Below are positions 11,543 to 22,205 of a DNA stretch of 64,000 nucleotides, piece after piece. Every line of letters starts with the position of its first letter. The stretch's first letter is position 1. The notes under the pieces were generated by a model that was given only the letters and a program-made list of their open reading frames with translations, was not told the DNA's origin and did no database searches. Location of the stretch: contig NC_054740.1 of assembly GCF_018143015.1 (NCBI RefSeq), forward strand, positions 13,626,640 to 13,690,639, given 5' to 3'. The translations under genes and the position numbers were made by a program. Source of the stretch: Lytechinus variegatus (Eukaryota; Echinodermata; Echinoidea; Temnopleuroida; Toxopneustidae).

Positions 11543-11709
11543 AAAGAAATGGATGAAGAGAACAATGGTAGGCGTAGCTTAAATCAAGGTTCCCCAGAGC
11601 TATCTACCCTTTGGAAAAATTGGTGATGCCGAAAAAATGTCTCTGCCGGGAATCGAACCCGGGCCCCCAGCTTTGAACGCCGGTGCCTTAACCACTAGAC
11701 CACAGAGAC
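11540..11709 (-). mobile_element. tRNA-like SINE unit, copy 1 (complete head)
   Basis: On the - strand the head begins at 11709 and is followed by a body ending in TTACAATA. The same body starts copy 2 at about 11947, nearly identical for about 157 bp. The head itself is described as a separate entry. Confidence 0.7.
11639..11709 (-). tRNA. 71-nt tRNA-like sequence, anticodon UCA (probably SINE head, pseudo-tRNA)
   Basis: The - strand folds as a full cloverleaf: acceptor GTCTCTG/CAGAGAC (7 of 7 pairs), D arm GTC/GGC, anticodon stem CCGGC/GCTGG with loop GTTCAAA (anticodon TCA), T arm CCGGG-TTCGATT-CCCGG. A T6 run follows 1 nt after the acceptor. UCA would read UGA. At 71 nt it is too short for tRNA-Sec. 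The partial second copy nearby and its repeat context make a SINE-derived pseudo-tRNA more likely than a functional gene. Confidence 0.45.
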
Positions 11710-11892
11710 GGGTTAATGGTTAGGGCGAGCCAGATCCGATTGACCGTCAGATAGACAGATTTTCGACACTATACCAATTATATTTTCCTTTGTCGGGTGA
11801 AGGTGAGTTTTGAACAATGACAAGCCGCCATGCCTCAGCTGGATCGAAGCTATTGCTTTGATACAGTACACGTATGGGAGAAGAAATACAAA

Positions 11893-12226
11893 TGTGTAAA
11901 GCTTTACATGTACAACAGCTTTTGGCAACTCTTTTTTATTTAAATATTGTAAAGAAATGGATGAAGAGAACAATGGTAGGCGTAGCTTAAATCAAGGTTC
12001 CCCAGAGCCATCTACCCTTTGGAAAAATTGGTGATGCCGAAAAAATGTCTCTGCCGGGAATCGAACCCGGGCCCCCAGCTTTGAACGCCGGTGCCGTAAC
12101 CACTAGATAGCTCTGGGGAACCTTGATTTAAGCTACGCCTACCATTGTTCTCTTCATCCATTTCTTTACAATATTTAAATAAAAAAAGAGTTGCCAAAAG
12201 CTGTTGTACATGTAAAGCTTTACACA
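11893..12226. repeat. Large inverted duplication (~116-bp arms) around a tRNA-like unit
   Basis: Left arm 11893-12008 and right arm 12110-12226 are nearly perfect reverse complements (GTAAAGCTTTACATGTAC ... GGTTCCCCAGAGC). The loop of about 101 bp holds a tRNA-like head cut off inside its 5' half (at TAGTGGTTACGG). The structure lies immediately before a CA/TA tract. Confidence 0.85.
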
Positions 12227-12239
12227 CAAACACACACAC

Positions 12240-12302
<63 letters not shown>

Positions 12303-12344
12303 CCTATATAATGTATATTTATATATATATGTATATGTATATAG
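12226..12344. repeat. (CA)n(TA)n compound microsatellite
   Basis: ACACAAACACACACACACA, then about 50 bases of TA, then GGCCTATATAATGTATAT and further TA-rich sequence. Confidence 0.85.
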
Positions 12345-13650
12345 AGGTTCATACCGAAATTACGGCCATCTATAATTGAATGACTCAGAAAAAAAAAGAA
12401 AGTTCATTCACCAAAAATCAACGATTCTTGTAGGTGACGGTATGTTTTGAGAAAACATTGCGAAAATTATACTTAGTTGTACATTCTAATTCATCGAATA
12501 TATATGGCAAATGGGGGTATACTTTGGACAATTTCGACTCATTATATTTAGTTGTACATTATAATTCATTGAATATACTCGATGGAGCGACCGCAGTAAT
12601 ATACACACAAAAATATTTATACAAAATCACTAAATTCGTCTTCGGTAGGGGGGAGATGGGTCAATTGTAATGATTTATTGTTTAGATTGTAAAAAAGATG
12701 TTTGGTTATTAATCAGATTGTTTCGGGTTAATCTGCATGCGTCCAAATTTATTGTATGCTCTTGATTTTCATGGAAAGATTTTTTTGACTAACAATGCTA
12801 GCCTGTTCAAATAAAACAACAAATAAATGGTAAATAAATATAAATTCGCATTTCGGCCATCAGCTTTCTTTAGCTGTTTAGCAATCATTTTCATTGGGAT
12901 ATTGAAATATGTCGAATGTTCTGTCTGATCTGGCACTCAGTGAAAGTTGCGTACCGTGAACACACAATACTGCGCCGAGAGTTACGAGCTGCTAAACGCT
13001 GATTGGTCAATTAAAGTACCACGTTGATCTTCTCGTCCGAGCTGATAGAGGAGGCGCCACACGTAAGCTTTGTGTACGCTGATTGCCAATACACAGCTCG
13101 TATGCTATGTGTATGGGGACTATTGTGTATAGAATTGCTCGTGATTTACCTGCCATGCACTCGTTTCAACAAGGATCACACAGAAGTTGCGTTTAATTAA
13201 TAAAACCACCCATATCCCTAGTATAACTTTGCGACCTGTGATGCTCGGTGCCATAAGTGCAAAATGACAGTAATCGATTTAAAAGATTATATCACATATC
13301 ACATCAAACGCTAATCAAGGTCTAGGTCGTTTCTGTTTAGATGTAAACCTACACCACCAATGTTTTCACAGGTGAACGGAGGCGAGTGTGGATTAATCGC
13401 TTGGCAATCAACGTCCACTTAATATAATTCATCAACCGTTGAAATTATCTGTTATTGGTGTGCCTTACCGGGAATAAAGCTCATTTCCTCATTCAAGGAA
13501 AGCGATATTGAATTCATATTTCATTGTTTTGTCCTCACCTCTCTTAAGCCCATTACCACAACTGATAACTTGGGAAGAGACGATAGAGAGCAGCTGAGAA
13601 AACCTAGGCGGTATCATATCGGCTGATGTAGACTTGAAGCGACAAGGGCG
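12345..13650. other. Intergenic, one short local duplication
   Basis: A ~34-bp segment starting TACTTAGTTGTACATT at about 12469 recurs with few changes at about 12544. No gene is seen. Confidence 0.4.
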
Positions 13651-13654
13651 ACTT

Positions 13655-13790
13655 GGATGGTTGAAAGAGAGAAGAAGAGAAAGAGACACACAGACAGAGA
13701 TGGGAGGGGGTACGAGAGGGACAGAGGAGGGGCAAGGAGATGAGGAGAGAGAGGAAGAGAAAGAGGGAGTGGGAGAGAAAGGAGATGCGA
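13655..13790. repeat. Purine-rich (GA/GGA)n low-complexity DNA
   Basis: GAAGAAGAGAAAGAGACACA followed by GAGGGACAGAGGAGGGG and GAGAGAGGAAGAGAAAGAG. The Glu/Arg-rich frame here is an artefact. Confidence 0.75.
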
Positions 13791-13919
13791 TAATGCGATC
13801 TGACGAGGTCAGTGAGCGGTTATCGTCAACGATAAGAAATTAATATTTGGTTTCATCTATCCCCCCACCTGAGTATCTGTGTCGTTTTCCTCTATCTCAC
13901 CCTTATATCCCATTACACA

Positions 13920-14257
13920 ATAACAATTTTTTTTCTTTCTCTCTCTCTCTCCCTCCCTCTGTTCCCATCCCCTTCTTTTGCCAGTCGTATGTCCCGCTTT
14001 TTTAAAGCAAAATTTTCCTCTATCAAATTCTCTTCTATTTTCTCTATTTATGATTATTTCCTAATCATTATTCTTCCTTGTTTTTGCAGTGGCTCGTATC
14101 AAACCATATTAATGAATTTGATTTGATTTGATTTTTGAATTTGATTCGATTTTTGAATTTGAATTTTTTAATGTGCGGGATATTTAGCCCTATGACTTCT
14201 TCCAACATTATAATTTTCCTTTTTTCTTTTATTTTTCCTCTCCTTCTATATTATCCA

Positions 14258-14302
<45 letters not shown>

Positions 14303-14985
14303 AATTTCCTGTTTTATATTGTGTTCATGTTGTATTGTATCCATTCTCTCACGCTTTGGCCCCATATCCCTTTCGTCCTTAATCAATCTTCCTGTTTTTT
14401 TCATTTTCTCCTTAGTCACCTAAGCCCCCCCCCCCATGTACACCCACCCTCTTACATCATACCCCCACCTCAACAAACCCACCCCATACGCATACACACG
14501 TTTCTTTTTTAATACGTGCACAATTTTGTGGCATTCTAATTTATATAACATACGAGTAAAAAAAAAAAAAAAGCCGCACGGACTCGGCACACAGACCCCC
14601 CCCCCATTTCTCCCCTCCCCCTTCTCTCTCTCTCTCTCTCTCATTTACTCATATACACACACACCCGCACATGTTGTCCACACAAACATACACACACACA
14701 CACCCATGCACACCTTTGCCCTTCTTCCTCTCCGCGTCTCACACCCTGACAACCCTCTCCCACACACACACACGCCCACACCCATATCCGCGCACCCATC
14801 TTTCCCCCTCTGTCTCTCTCTTTCTCTGTCTTTCTCTCCTTCAAACCATCTCTCTCATACCTACACCCCTCACACACACAATTGCCCCTCTCCTTCTCTC
14901 CCTCCCACTCTCCCTGACCATACCAACCTTCTCACCCCCCCCCCCCCCTCCTTCACCTCTATTCCTATATCTACAATGTACTTTA
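13920..14985. repeat. Pyrimidine- and CA-rich low-complexity block
   Basis: Contains (CT)n runs at about 13937-13965, 14262-14298 and 14621-14642, several C runs of 9 or more, and CACACA stretches at 14650-14790. It creates Pro/Ser/Thr/His-rich open frames, the longest 214 codons, with no domain. Confidence 0.8.
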
Positions 14986-15602
14986 AGTGCACCCCATGGC
15001 TCAAATTGGTGGCAATCATGCTCGCGATGGACGTCCAACGGCGCGTGGTGCCAGCGAGTTATCCGACCAACCGTGTATGACTGCTTGAAACTTTGACAAG
15101 TTTGCACATTGAAAAGAAAAGAAATAAAAGATTTCATAAATATATTCGATATCGCTGTTCATTACTTTCCTGAAGCAAAAACAATTGTTACTTGATTAAA
15201 AACAATCTACATCTAAGTTTAAAAAAAAATCGTGGGGCAGGATTTATTTTCCGATAGAATGGTTCTTTCCAAATACATGTACCTTAATACAGTATTATTA
15301 GGTTCATGCATTTGGGGAAAAAACATTCAATTGGAAATTTTTTTTTTCTATGAGAACCTCCCCTTCAAATAGAAGTTTGTTGGAGTCTGAAACTGAATAC
15401 ACTCTGCAGTGTTATAGTTTCACGTAAATTTTGTGAAATTAGAATAAAGTTCCTCCGCCTTTGTCCATTCATTAACTTTAAAAACTAGATGTATCCCTAT
15501 TTTGAAAGTTAGAATATGCATTTGATGTGCAAATGAGTGACCAATGGGAAGCGTGATTTCAGATAAGATTTATTTTATCTATTCAACTATTTCCTTATAA
15601 TA

Positions 15603-15705
15603 CAGTCACACCCAGGAAACTGACACTGAATCGAATGATGGTATGCCATTTATGATCACGTATAGTAGTGTTTGTCGTCAAGATTTGGGTTCCCTAGTGT
15701 GACTG
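15603..15705. mobile_element. Short TA-flanked MITE (Tc1/mariner-like ends)
   Basis: Flanked by TA on both sides. The left end CAGTCACACCCAGG is mirrored by CCCTAGTGTGACTG at the right, with a TGGGTTCC-type inner match. TA duplication is typical of Tc1/mariner elements. 103 bp, no coding capacity. Confidence 0.55.
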
Positions 15706-15709
15706 TACT

Positions 15710-16766
15710 CTCTAAATGCAAAGGAGCTAATCTGGTCCCTAATCAAGCCCCGATGGAGCGAGAGTTCAATCCTTTAAGAGCGAACCTCCATCTTTTTTGG
15801 AGTGAAAGTGTGCAGTTTTTTTTTTTAATTCCCTCCCAAAACTCTTTGAAAGGCCGAAATCTCACTCCATCAGGACCGGTCTCTCATCTCACTCCCGTGT
15901 AGGGGTGTGATTGGAGACAAGATTAGCTCTTTATTCGGTTTGCTTTCCGCATCTTTCACCACAACGATTCAAAGTTGGAAAAAAATACAAAAGATTTATG
16001 ACATTTATTGGACAAAATTGCATTTATCAAATCTACAAATTTAGACATTGCTTGCTCATCTTCTTACTGAGAATAACCAATGATAAAAGCGGGGGGAGTC
16101 AAAATTAGAAATACGGAAACAATCGGCTTGAGATCAATTCTACCTCAAATGAGTAGCTTTGATTACTATGTTGTATTGTTCGAACAACAATATGGATTTG
16201 GCATTGAAATTCGAAGGGTTCACTTTTACTTCTTTTTAAAGTTTTAAATGGATGACTTTATTTCTTTAAAATTTCGATCAATGACGATCGTCCAGAGCCC
16301 GCGACATACGCACAGCTGGGTTTTCAGCTGATAACTTGCAGTGCTCAGTTTATTGGCTACCGTCCGTTCGCCTCATTTTATCCACCCTAAGAGAGAGCGC
16401 GCCAAGAGTGTGTCATTCATCTTGTCGTCTGCTTATAGCCAGCCTACGATATTTGATGAGCTCCACTGCGTCTGCATTTGAACCTTTAGCGTGTCATTTG
16501 GACAGCGTTCGTAACATCCAACACTTGATTTATTTGTGTTAACAGTACATGATTCAACTCAACTGAAAATGGAATCGCCCTGACGTACTTTTCCCCTACT
16601 TCTTAAATTTGTTTGTGAAAATCATCGCTCGAGTTCTCCACTTCACATAGTTTGAGAATAACGTTTGAGGACAGCGGACAGGAAAGTTTGTTCAAGTTTG
16701 GAACTATAACTTAAACTGATCTTTCGGTTAACTGTTAAAGGAAGCCTTCAATATCTATCTGTCAAA
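15710..16766 (+). other. Upstream region of receptor gene 1
   Basis: The 5' UTR and promoter must lie here or further upstream. An in-frame stop at 16707-16709 limits the coding start. I see no convincing TATA box, initiator or upstream exon. CpG-containing sequence rises from about 16290 on, consistent with an expressed 5' region but not proof. Confidence 0.35.
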
Positions 16767-17308
16767 ATGATGCCCAGGAACGTCCCGTACGTCAGTAGCG
16801 TCGTGGATACCTCGATCACCGACCCGAACATGGGAGATCATCCTCTCTCAAGGGTCTCCGCGGATTCCACCCTGACGTCGAACAACTTTTTCGACTACTC
16901 TTTCCTCCCGGAAAACTTTAGCATCGACTACGGTGCAAGCAGTTCCTACCTATCATGGTGGAATCAGACTCCGGGATTCCAATGCGAGATATTCCCTCAG
17001 ACAGTCAGTACCAAGACTTTCCTCAGCGTCATCTTCGCCCTCGTCACCGTGGTCTGCGGCCCCGGTAACTGCCTCCTCTGCTTCCTCATCGCTCGACACA
17101 AGCGACTTCGAAGCGTCACCAACCTCCTAATCGCAAACCTAGCCGTCTCGGACGCCTTGGTCGCTCTCATCTGTGCGCCATTTTCCTTACAATATTACCT
17201 CGTCCAGAATTGGGTCCTACCCGACTTTATGTGCCCGGTGATGGCGACGACCAAGAACGTTTCTCTCTACGTCTCTGTCAACACCTTACTGGTAATTGCG
17301 GTCGACAG
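16767..17308 (+). CDS. Prokineticin-receptor-like GPCR gene 1, coding exon 1 (N-terminus to TM3)
   Basis: First coding exon of a class A GPCR at the plasma membrane, expected to couple an extracellular peptide to G proteins. It encodes residues 1-180 and two bases of codon 181. The extracellular N-terminus is about 84 residues with two N-glycosylation sequons (N50 in NFS, N66 in NQT) and no obvious signal peptide. TM1 spans about 85-109 with GPGN (N101 = 1.50). The block TNLLIANLAVSDALVA forms TM2 (D129 = 2.50). C156 starts TM3 (3.25) and pairs with a Cys in extracellular loop 2. The exon ends in VD(R), the start of DRY. The ATG at 16767 is the first after an in-frame stop at 16707-16709 and has A at -3; a second ATG follows at once. 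The donor is AG|GTAAGT. TNLLIANLA-SD and NVSLYVS-N-LL-IA-DR closely match PROKR1/2. Class A GPCR is certain; prokineticin-type is very likely. The ligand is unknown. Confidence 0.88.
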
Positions 17309-18042
17309 GTAAGTTTATGACACATCCACCGTTTCCCCGTAGACTATACATTGACTCACTTATGCTTCCCGTACACCTCTCCAATTTCGGCTGTAATATG
17401 AACCAATTTCCACCGTAAAACCCATTTTTGGCCTTTCATTACTTCCCTAAGTCAAGTTTAACACACGCTAGTCCATGTTGAACTCAGAGGATAAGTATAG
17501 AGAGTCAAGGCCTCAACAAGTTGAGCTCTTCATCGTTTCTTTGACAGTAAATGGTATAATTCCCCTTAAGTATTCATGATGTTTATGTTTATAGTTTCTG
17601 GGTCACTTTGTATTTCAATGTCGAGCTGTGACTGCGTACTTCACCTTAATTTTGTGTCCTGCAGGTAAATGTTTATAAGACTAATTATTTTATGTTGTAG
17701 TATTATTATCATCGCATTTATCGACGCCCGCTCTCACACACACAATAAACAAAATACACTGCATCTGAGTTTTTTTTTATTGAAATCATTATGATTTTAT
17801 ATAAATAATTTGTCAAAATGTACTGCAAAATTTTTAATATTCAATCTTAACATAACACAATTTTTCTACATGTCAAGCAGTATAATTATTCCCCTGCCTG
17901 GTATAGACACTAACGTGTTCAAGTATTTACTCTGCTATGCCTACTCATATAGGCCTACCACGAGCAAAGAACTTTTAAAAGCTCTCGGTGATCATGATTT
18001 AAGAACCTATACTTAACGATGTCTGAGCCGCAATCCAAGTTC

Positions 18043-18186
18043 AGGGCTTCGTTTCACGGAGCAACTTGTCATTGATTTTCCACCCACAGCTGTTATAAGC
18101 TGTTGAAATCAGTGCATCTGATTGGTTAAGATCAATTTGAGAGTTGGAGTTATTGACAAGACGCTTCATGCACTCCTCCCCAGGAG
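18043..18186. mobile_element. Diverged GTTTCAT-type foldback MITE
   Basis: Left GGGCTTCGTTTCACGGAGCAACTTGTCA, split here as GGGCTTCGTTTCAC and CAACTTGTCA. The right end mirrors it (TGACAAGACGCTTCATGCAC). The interior has ATCTGATTGGTTAAG. It resembles 2862-3020 and 49550-49675 in layout but is older. Confidence 0.5.
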
Positions 18187-18837
18187 CAAACTCCATCGAC
18201 AAGGGGGTGAAATGAAGGAATGGGGGTGAGGGTGTTGAAAAGTAGGTAGCTCCCTCCAATCCTAGTTAGGAGAACAACCGATTAAGGATGGATCTACTGG
18301 GTTAGGTCGGGGATTCTCAGGTCACATCAAAGATTTCTCGAGGAAAGAAGTTAGTGACAAGTCGCGCGAAGAAGCGCATTAAGTATTATTTGATATGGTT
18401 GTGTTTAAAGTCTTCAACATTTCCACACCCTATTCCCCGATCCCAGTGGTGCTATGTGCAATGGTTTGATATTATACGAACGATCGAGTCGTTATACTTT
18501 TTCATACATGACTATATTATACGAATGGAATAATGATAAGCAACATGGTGGGTGTGCTATGAACACAACAACAAAGTGAGCCCCATTTTTAAGACCTAAG
18601 TACCATAAATTTTAAACAAAATTATTAAAAGTTAACATGTTAACAGGAGTGCCCTGTGCAAAACATATCATTGATTTGTCAAATAATGTATGGATTTCTA
18701 GAACACACAGGTGATGGGAAGTCACAAGGGTAATTTGGGTTGATTTTGTCATGCGGATTTTTAATGGTTTTGGATATGTCTAAAGCAAAATCGCGATGCG
18801 TGTGATAAAGAACAGTTTAGAAGAGATAAAAGGAAGC

Positions 18838-18930
18838 GGACATGGTGGCTCAGTGGTAGAGCGCCCGCCTCATGAACAGTAGATCTTGGGTTCGATCCCC
18901 TGCCGAGCATTCATGCTTTCTTGGCAATCA
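18838..18930 (+). mobile_element. Short tRNA-derived SINE (head plus tail)
   Basis: Head GGACATGGTGGCTCAGTGG with anticodon loop CTCATGA and box B TTGGGTTCGATCCCC, joined directly to the tail ATTCATGCTTTCTTGGCAATC. That tail also ends SINE 3775-3980 and occurs alone at 20728, so the tail module is shared by different heads. Confidence 0.65.
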
Positions 18931-20727
18931 AAATCACCACTAATCGCCAGACGCTTGACGTTTTAGAATGGAGGGGGGTATTGATAACATTAATAATGCA
19001 GGGCCCGCTGAGGGAACAGTTCGTTAGAGCTGAAATGGCTACCCTGGGTAAATAAGAACGATTGTCATTAGACAACAAATCAGCAGCATTCAAGAAATAA
19101 GGAGTGGTGGAAATCAGCCCAACCCTTCTCTTCTCAACCCACCTCACATTAGATATAAACATGACGAAGAGAGCTCAGGGTATGAAGACGGTCAAAGTTC
19201 AGAAGTGCAAGAAGGGTTTGGATGAGATATCATTTCGCAGACACTTCTTCAAGTCTTTGATAGGCTGTATCTTTATGATATCACTGACATTCTTGTTCTT
19301 CGAAGTATACCTCGAGCCCATTGGAGGTGATTTAAAGTTCGGTGTTGACTTCAGATTCACGTTTGATTCATTTCAAATTTCATCAAAGTTTCCATATAAT
19401 ACAATGATGAAATATATACAATGATGGTTTGGAGAACCCAGAGAAAGTAGTGTTTATGAAAAAGGGTCATCAAGTCGAAAGTCATAATTATGAATGAATT
19501 TAAGGAAATGTTTTCTACAAGACCATGAGGCTGTTGCATAAATCTTTTGCCATAAAAAAAATCTGGCAAACAAAATGTATGTCATTGACACGTAACACAT
19601 TCAAACAAACTGTGGCCCCATAATGTAGAAATATGTCGAGAAAGGTAACTTTCAGGTGGTTTAATGCAAGCAAGTCACTTGAGCGGCCGAGCTAGGGTTT
19701 TCTTTTTCTTAAATGGGGAAACAATAGCCATCAATGGCATTCAAAGACGAATCAGTGACTCCATCATGATATCAGATAGTTGGTGCTATAAAAATCATAT
19801 TGTTTCTTAAAAAGTTGGGACTGTTTGTATACAGACCACCCTTCCCTAAAAAGTGCGGGATATACCCCCCCCCCCCGCCGCCGCCTTGATGTACGCCAAT
19901 GAGGAAACAATGGAAGACGGTGAGGGAAAAAAAGATTGCAGGGAAATACAGGGGGAAATTTTCAAGCATTAAAGTAATACTTTAGAATTTCACCATCTCC
20001 CTGCTAAAACCTTTATCGCTCGAGCTAAAACCAAACTCTGACTGAGAAAAATCGCCCGATATAAAATTTTGCTTTAACTTTATCCATGGACTTGAGGTTG
20101 TGAGTCGCAGCTTTAGACGAGAGATATCAACTGCATGATTTAAATAGAAAAATATATCACCAATAATCAATACCGTGAGGGGTTATCTACTTTTTCATGT
20201 GAGAAAGGGATTCTCTGCTTGGAGCGTAACCCGTAGCAACCAGCATTATTGATTTGATAAAAGAAATGAAAGCTTCGAGAAGGTTGGGCTCATCAAGAAG
20301 GGGATGAATTACATCCGATGAATACATTTTTTCCGAGATTTAAAACCCTGATTTTTTAAATGGCTACCACCGTGACCATGGCATGCACGATGACCCTCCT
20401 TTTAAATTATCTATATGGGATTATTTTCCCCTTGTCTATAACCATCTTTATTTTCCCCTTTGTAATGACGGGATTCCTTGAGTTATTACATAACTCGAAC
20501 TTAATTCAGGGAGAAAACAAAAGACAATGAATAATGATGTTTGTGAAAGATGGATTTACTTTCTTTCAAATATACGGTATATTCTCGTTGAAATATTTTA
20601 ATGGAGGTGGATTCATTAGAACATTCCCATCTCTTTAAACCGGAACCTGCCAAAGGCTATACATCGATAAAGCAAACCTTGACTTAAAGGTGTTTAGTAA
20701 ATACCCATGATCTTTCGAAGATTGATA
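18931..20727. other. Intron sequence, possible old element end
   Basis: Near 19866-19903 a 14-base C run followed by GCCGCCGCCTTGATGTACGCCAATG resembles the poly-C / TACGCC-type ends of other elements here. The rest is AT-rich with short unsupported frames. Confidence 0.4.
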
Positions 20728-20762
20728 ATCATTCATGCTTTCTTAGCAATCAAGTAACAAAA
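20728..20762 (+). repeat. Solitary SINE tail fragment
   Basis: ATTCATGCTTTCTTAGCAATC followed by AAGTAACAAAAG, matching the 3' ends at 3945 and 18909 but with no tRNA head upstream. Confidence 0.5.
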
Positions 20763-20832
20763 GAAACACCATCACCAAACCATGTACTGCGTTGCTCTTT
20801 GCGAACATGTTCTTAGGATTAACAACCATTGT

Positions 20833-20943
20833 AATAAATGATGATGATATTGATGATAATAAGAATAATAATAATAATAATAATGATAATGATGATGATG
20901 ATGATGATTATAATGATGATGATGATAATGGTAATAATACGAA
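20833..20943. repeat. (GAT)n/(AAT)n microsatellite
   Basis: GATGATGAT and AATAATAAT blocks alternate over about 110 bp. The Asp/Asn and His/Tyr frames across it are artefacts. Confidence 0.85.
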
Positions 20944-21849
20944 GGAGTTGCCGAAGTACACAATGAGTTTTACCAAACTCATTTAGGCGTTCGACTTTGA
21001 CATGAGATAAAATATTTTCCTGTTATGTTGTATCGACTCATTGATTCATTTCCCATAGTGTAACTATAAAAAAAACATCTGTTCAGAGGGGAGGGGTGGC
21101 TTGAAATGCATTTAGACACAAAAAATTGTTGCAAAAAATGAATATGCATCAATCTATGACTGCTTAGTCTATTATTGAACAACGAAAAAAAAAACATCAG
21201 GTTTGACCAATGATACCTAAATCATTATACCATGACATGGAACGACTGTTACCATTGAAAGGTTAATACCTTGGCGGTATCGTATGTGAGTGGGCATGGC
21301 ATCGGAAAGGGAGTGTGGTTTCTACGAAGTTGTTGTGTGGAGGTAATCACTGTAATTGTAGTGCTATACTCGGAAACTTTAGGGTGTTTAGTAACACCGC
21401 CTTGTCGGCATGTCCTTAGATCAATATTTAAAAGGGGAGTGGGCTTGGTTGTCAGATATGTAATTGATTCGAGCACAAATAGAGCTATCAAATGATAATG
21501 AAATTCAATCTTTCATAAAGATATTATTGTCATCACGATCATGAATATGTCTGTTCATGGCACGTTGTACAGTTATAGCTATACATTGCATTCTATGACC
21601 TGATGATACCACTGTGATAGGTTTGTGGTACATGTATATAGCACACCCTTGTTGATCAATCTTGAAGATGTATCAAACTTGTCGCGAAGTGGATGAATGG
21701 TTGGTTAAACTCGAATATTCTTGGTGCTCTTTCAAGATAACTTGAATCATAGGAATGTTTTTTAATTGATGTAATTTTATTGTTTTGTTTTATTGCAAAA
21801 ACGATAGGAAACAATATAGGACCTTAATTTTCCTAATTATCAGTATCTG

Positions 21850-22205
21850 TTACCTGATATTCCATTTATTCATCCACCCACCCATGCAACCAATCATTCG
21901 CTCATTCATTCTATCCATCCATCCATTCATTCGTTCATTCCATCCAAATTATTATTCATTCATTTGTTTGTTTGTCAGATCATTAATTTATTCATATATT
22001 CATTCCATTCTTTCTTTTTTTTCACGTATCTATCCATTTATTTATCTATCTATCATTTTATTTATTTATTTATTCATTCATTCATGCATTTATTTATTTA
22101 TTTATTCATTTATCTATTTTATAATTTATTCATTTATTATTCATTTATTCATCTATTCATTTATTTTCGTAAGATTAATGGATAAATTAATAAATGAATG
22201 AATAT
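21850..22205. repeat. (ATTC)n/(ATTT)n tetranucleotide repeat
   Basis: Long imperfect run of CATT, TATT and CATC units. It encodes hydrophobic Ile/Phe/Leu-rich artefacts in two frames. Confidence 0.85.

Noticed and set aside
14436-15096. 214-codon Pro/Ser/Thr/His-rich frame and overlapping frames
   Set aside because: Composition is entirely explained by CT, C and CA low-complexity DNA, and no domain or signal is present.
16336-16542. Possible extra coding exon upstream of receptor exon 1
   Set aside because: The 68-codon frame has no receptor or signal-peptide features and there is no in-phase splice donor leading to 16767; exon 1 already has its own start.
21785-22201. 138-codon hydrophobic frame resembling a membrane protein
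   Set aside because: Comes from (ATTC/ATTT)n repeats; overlapping frames give similar hydrophobic peptides.
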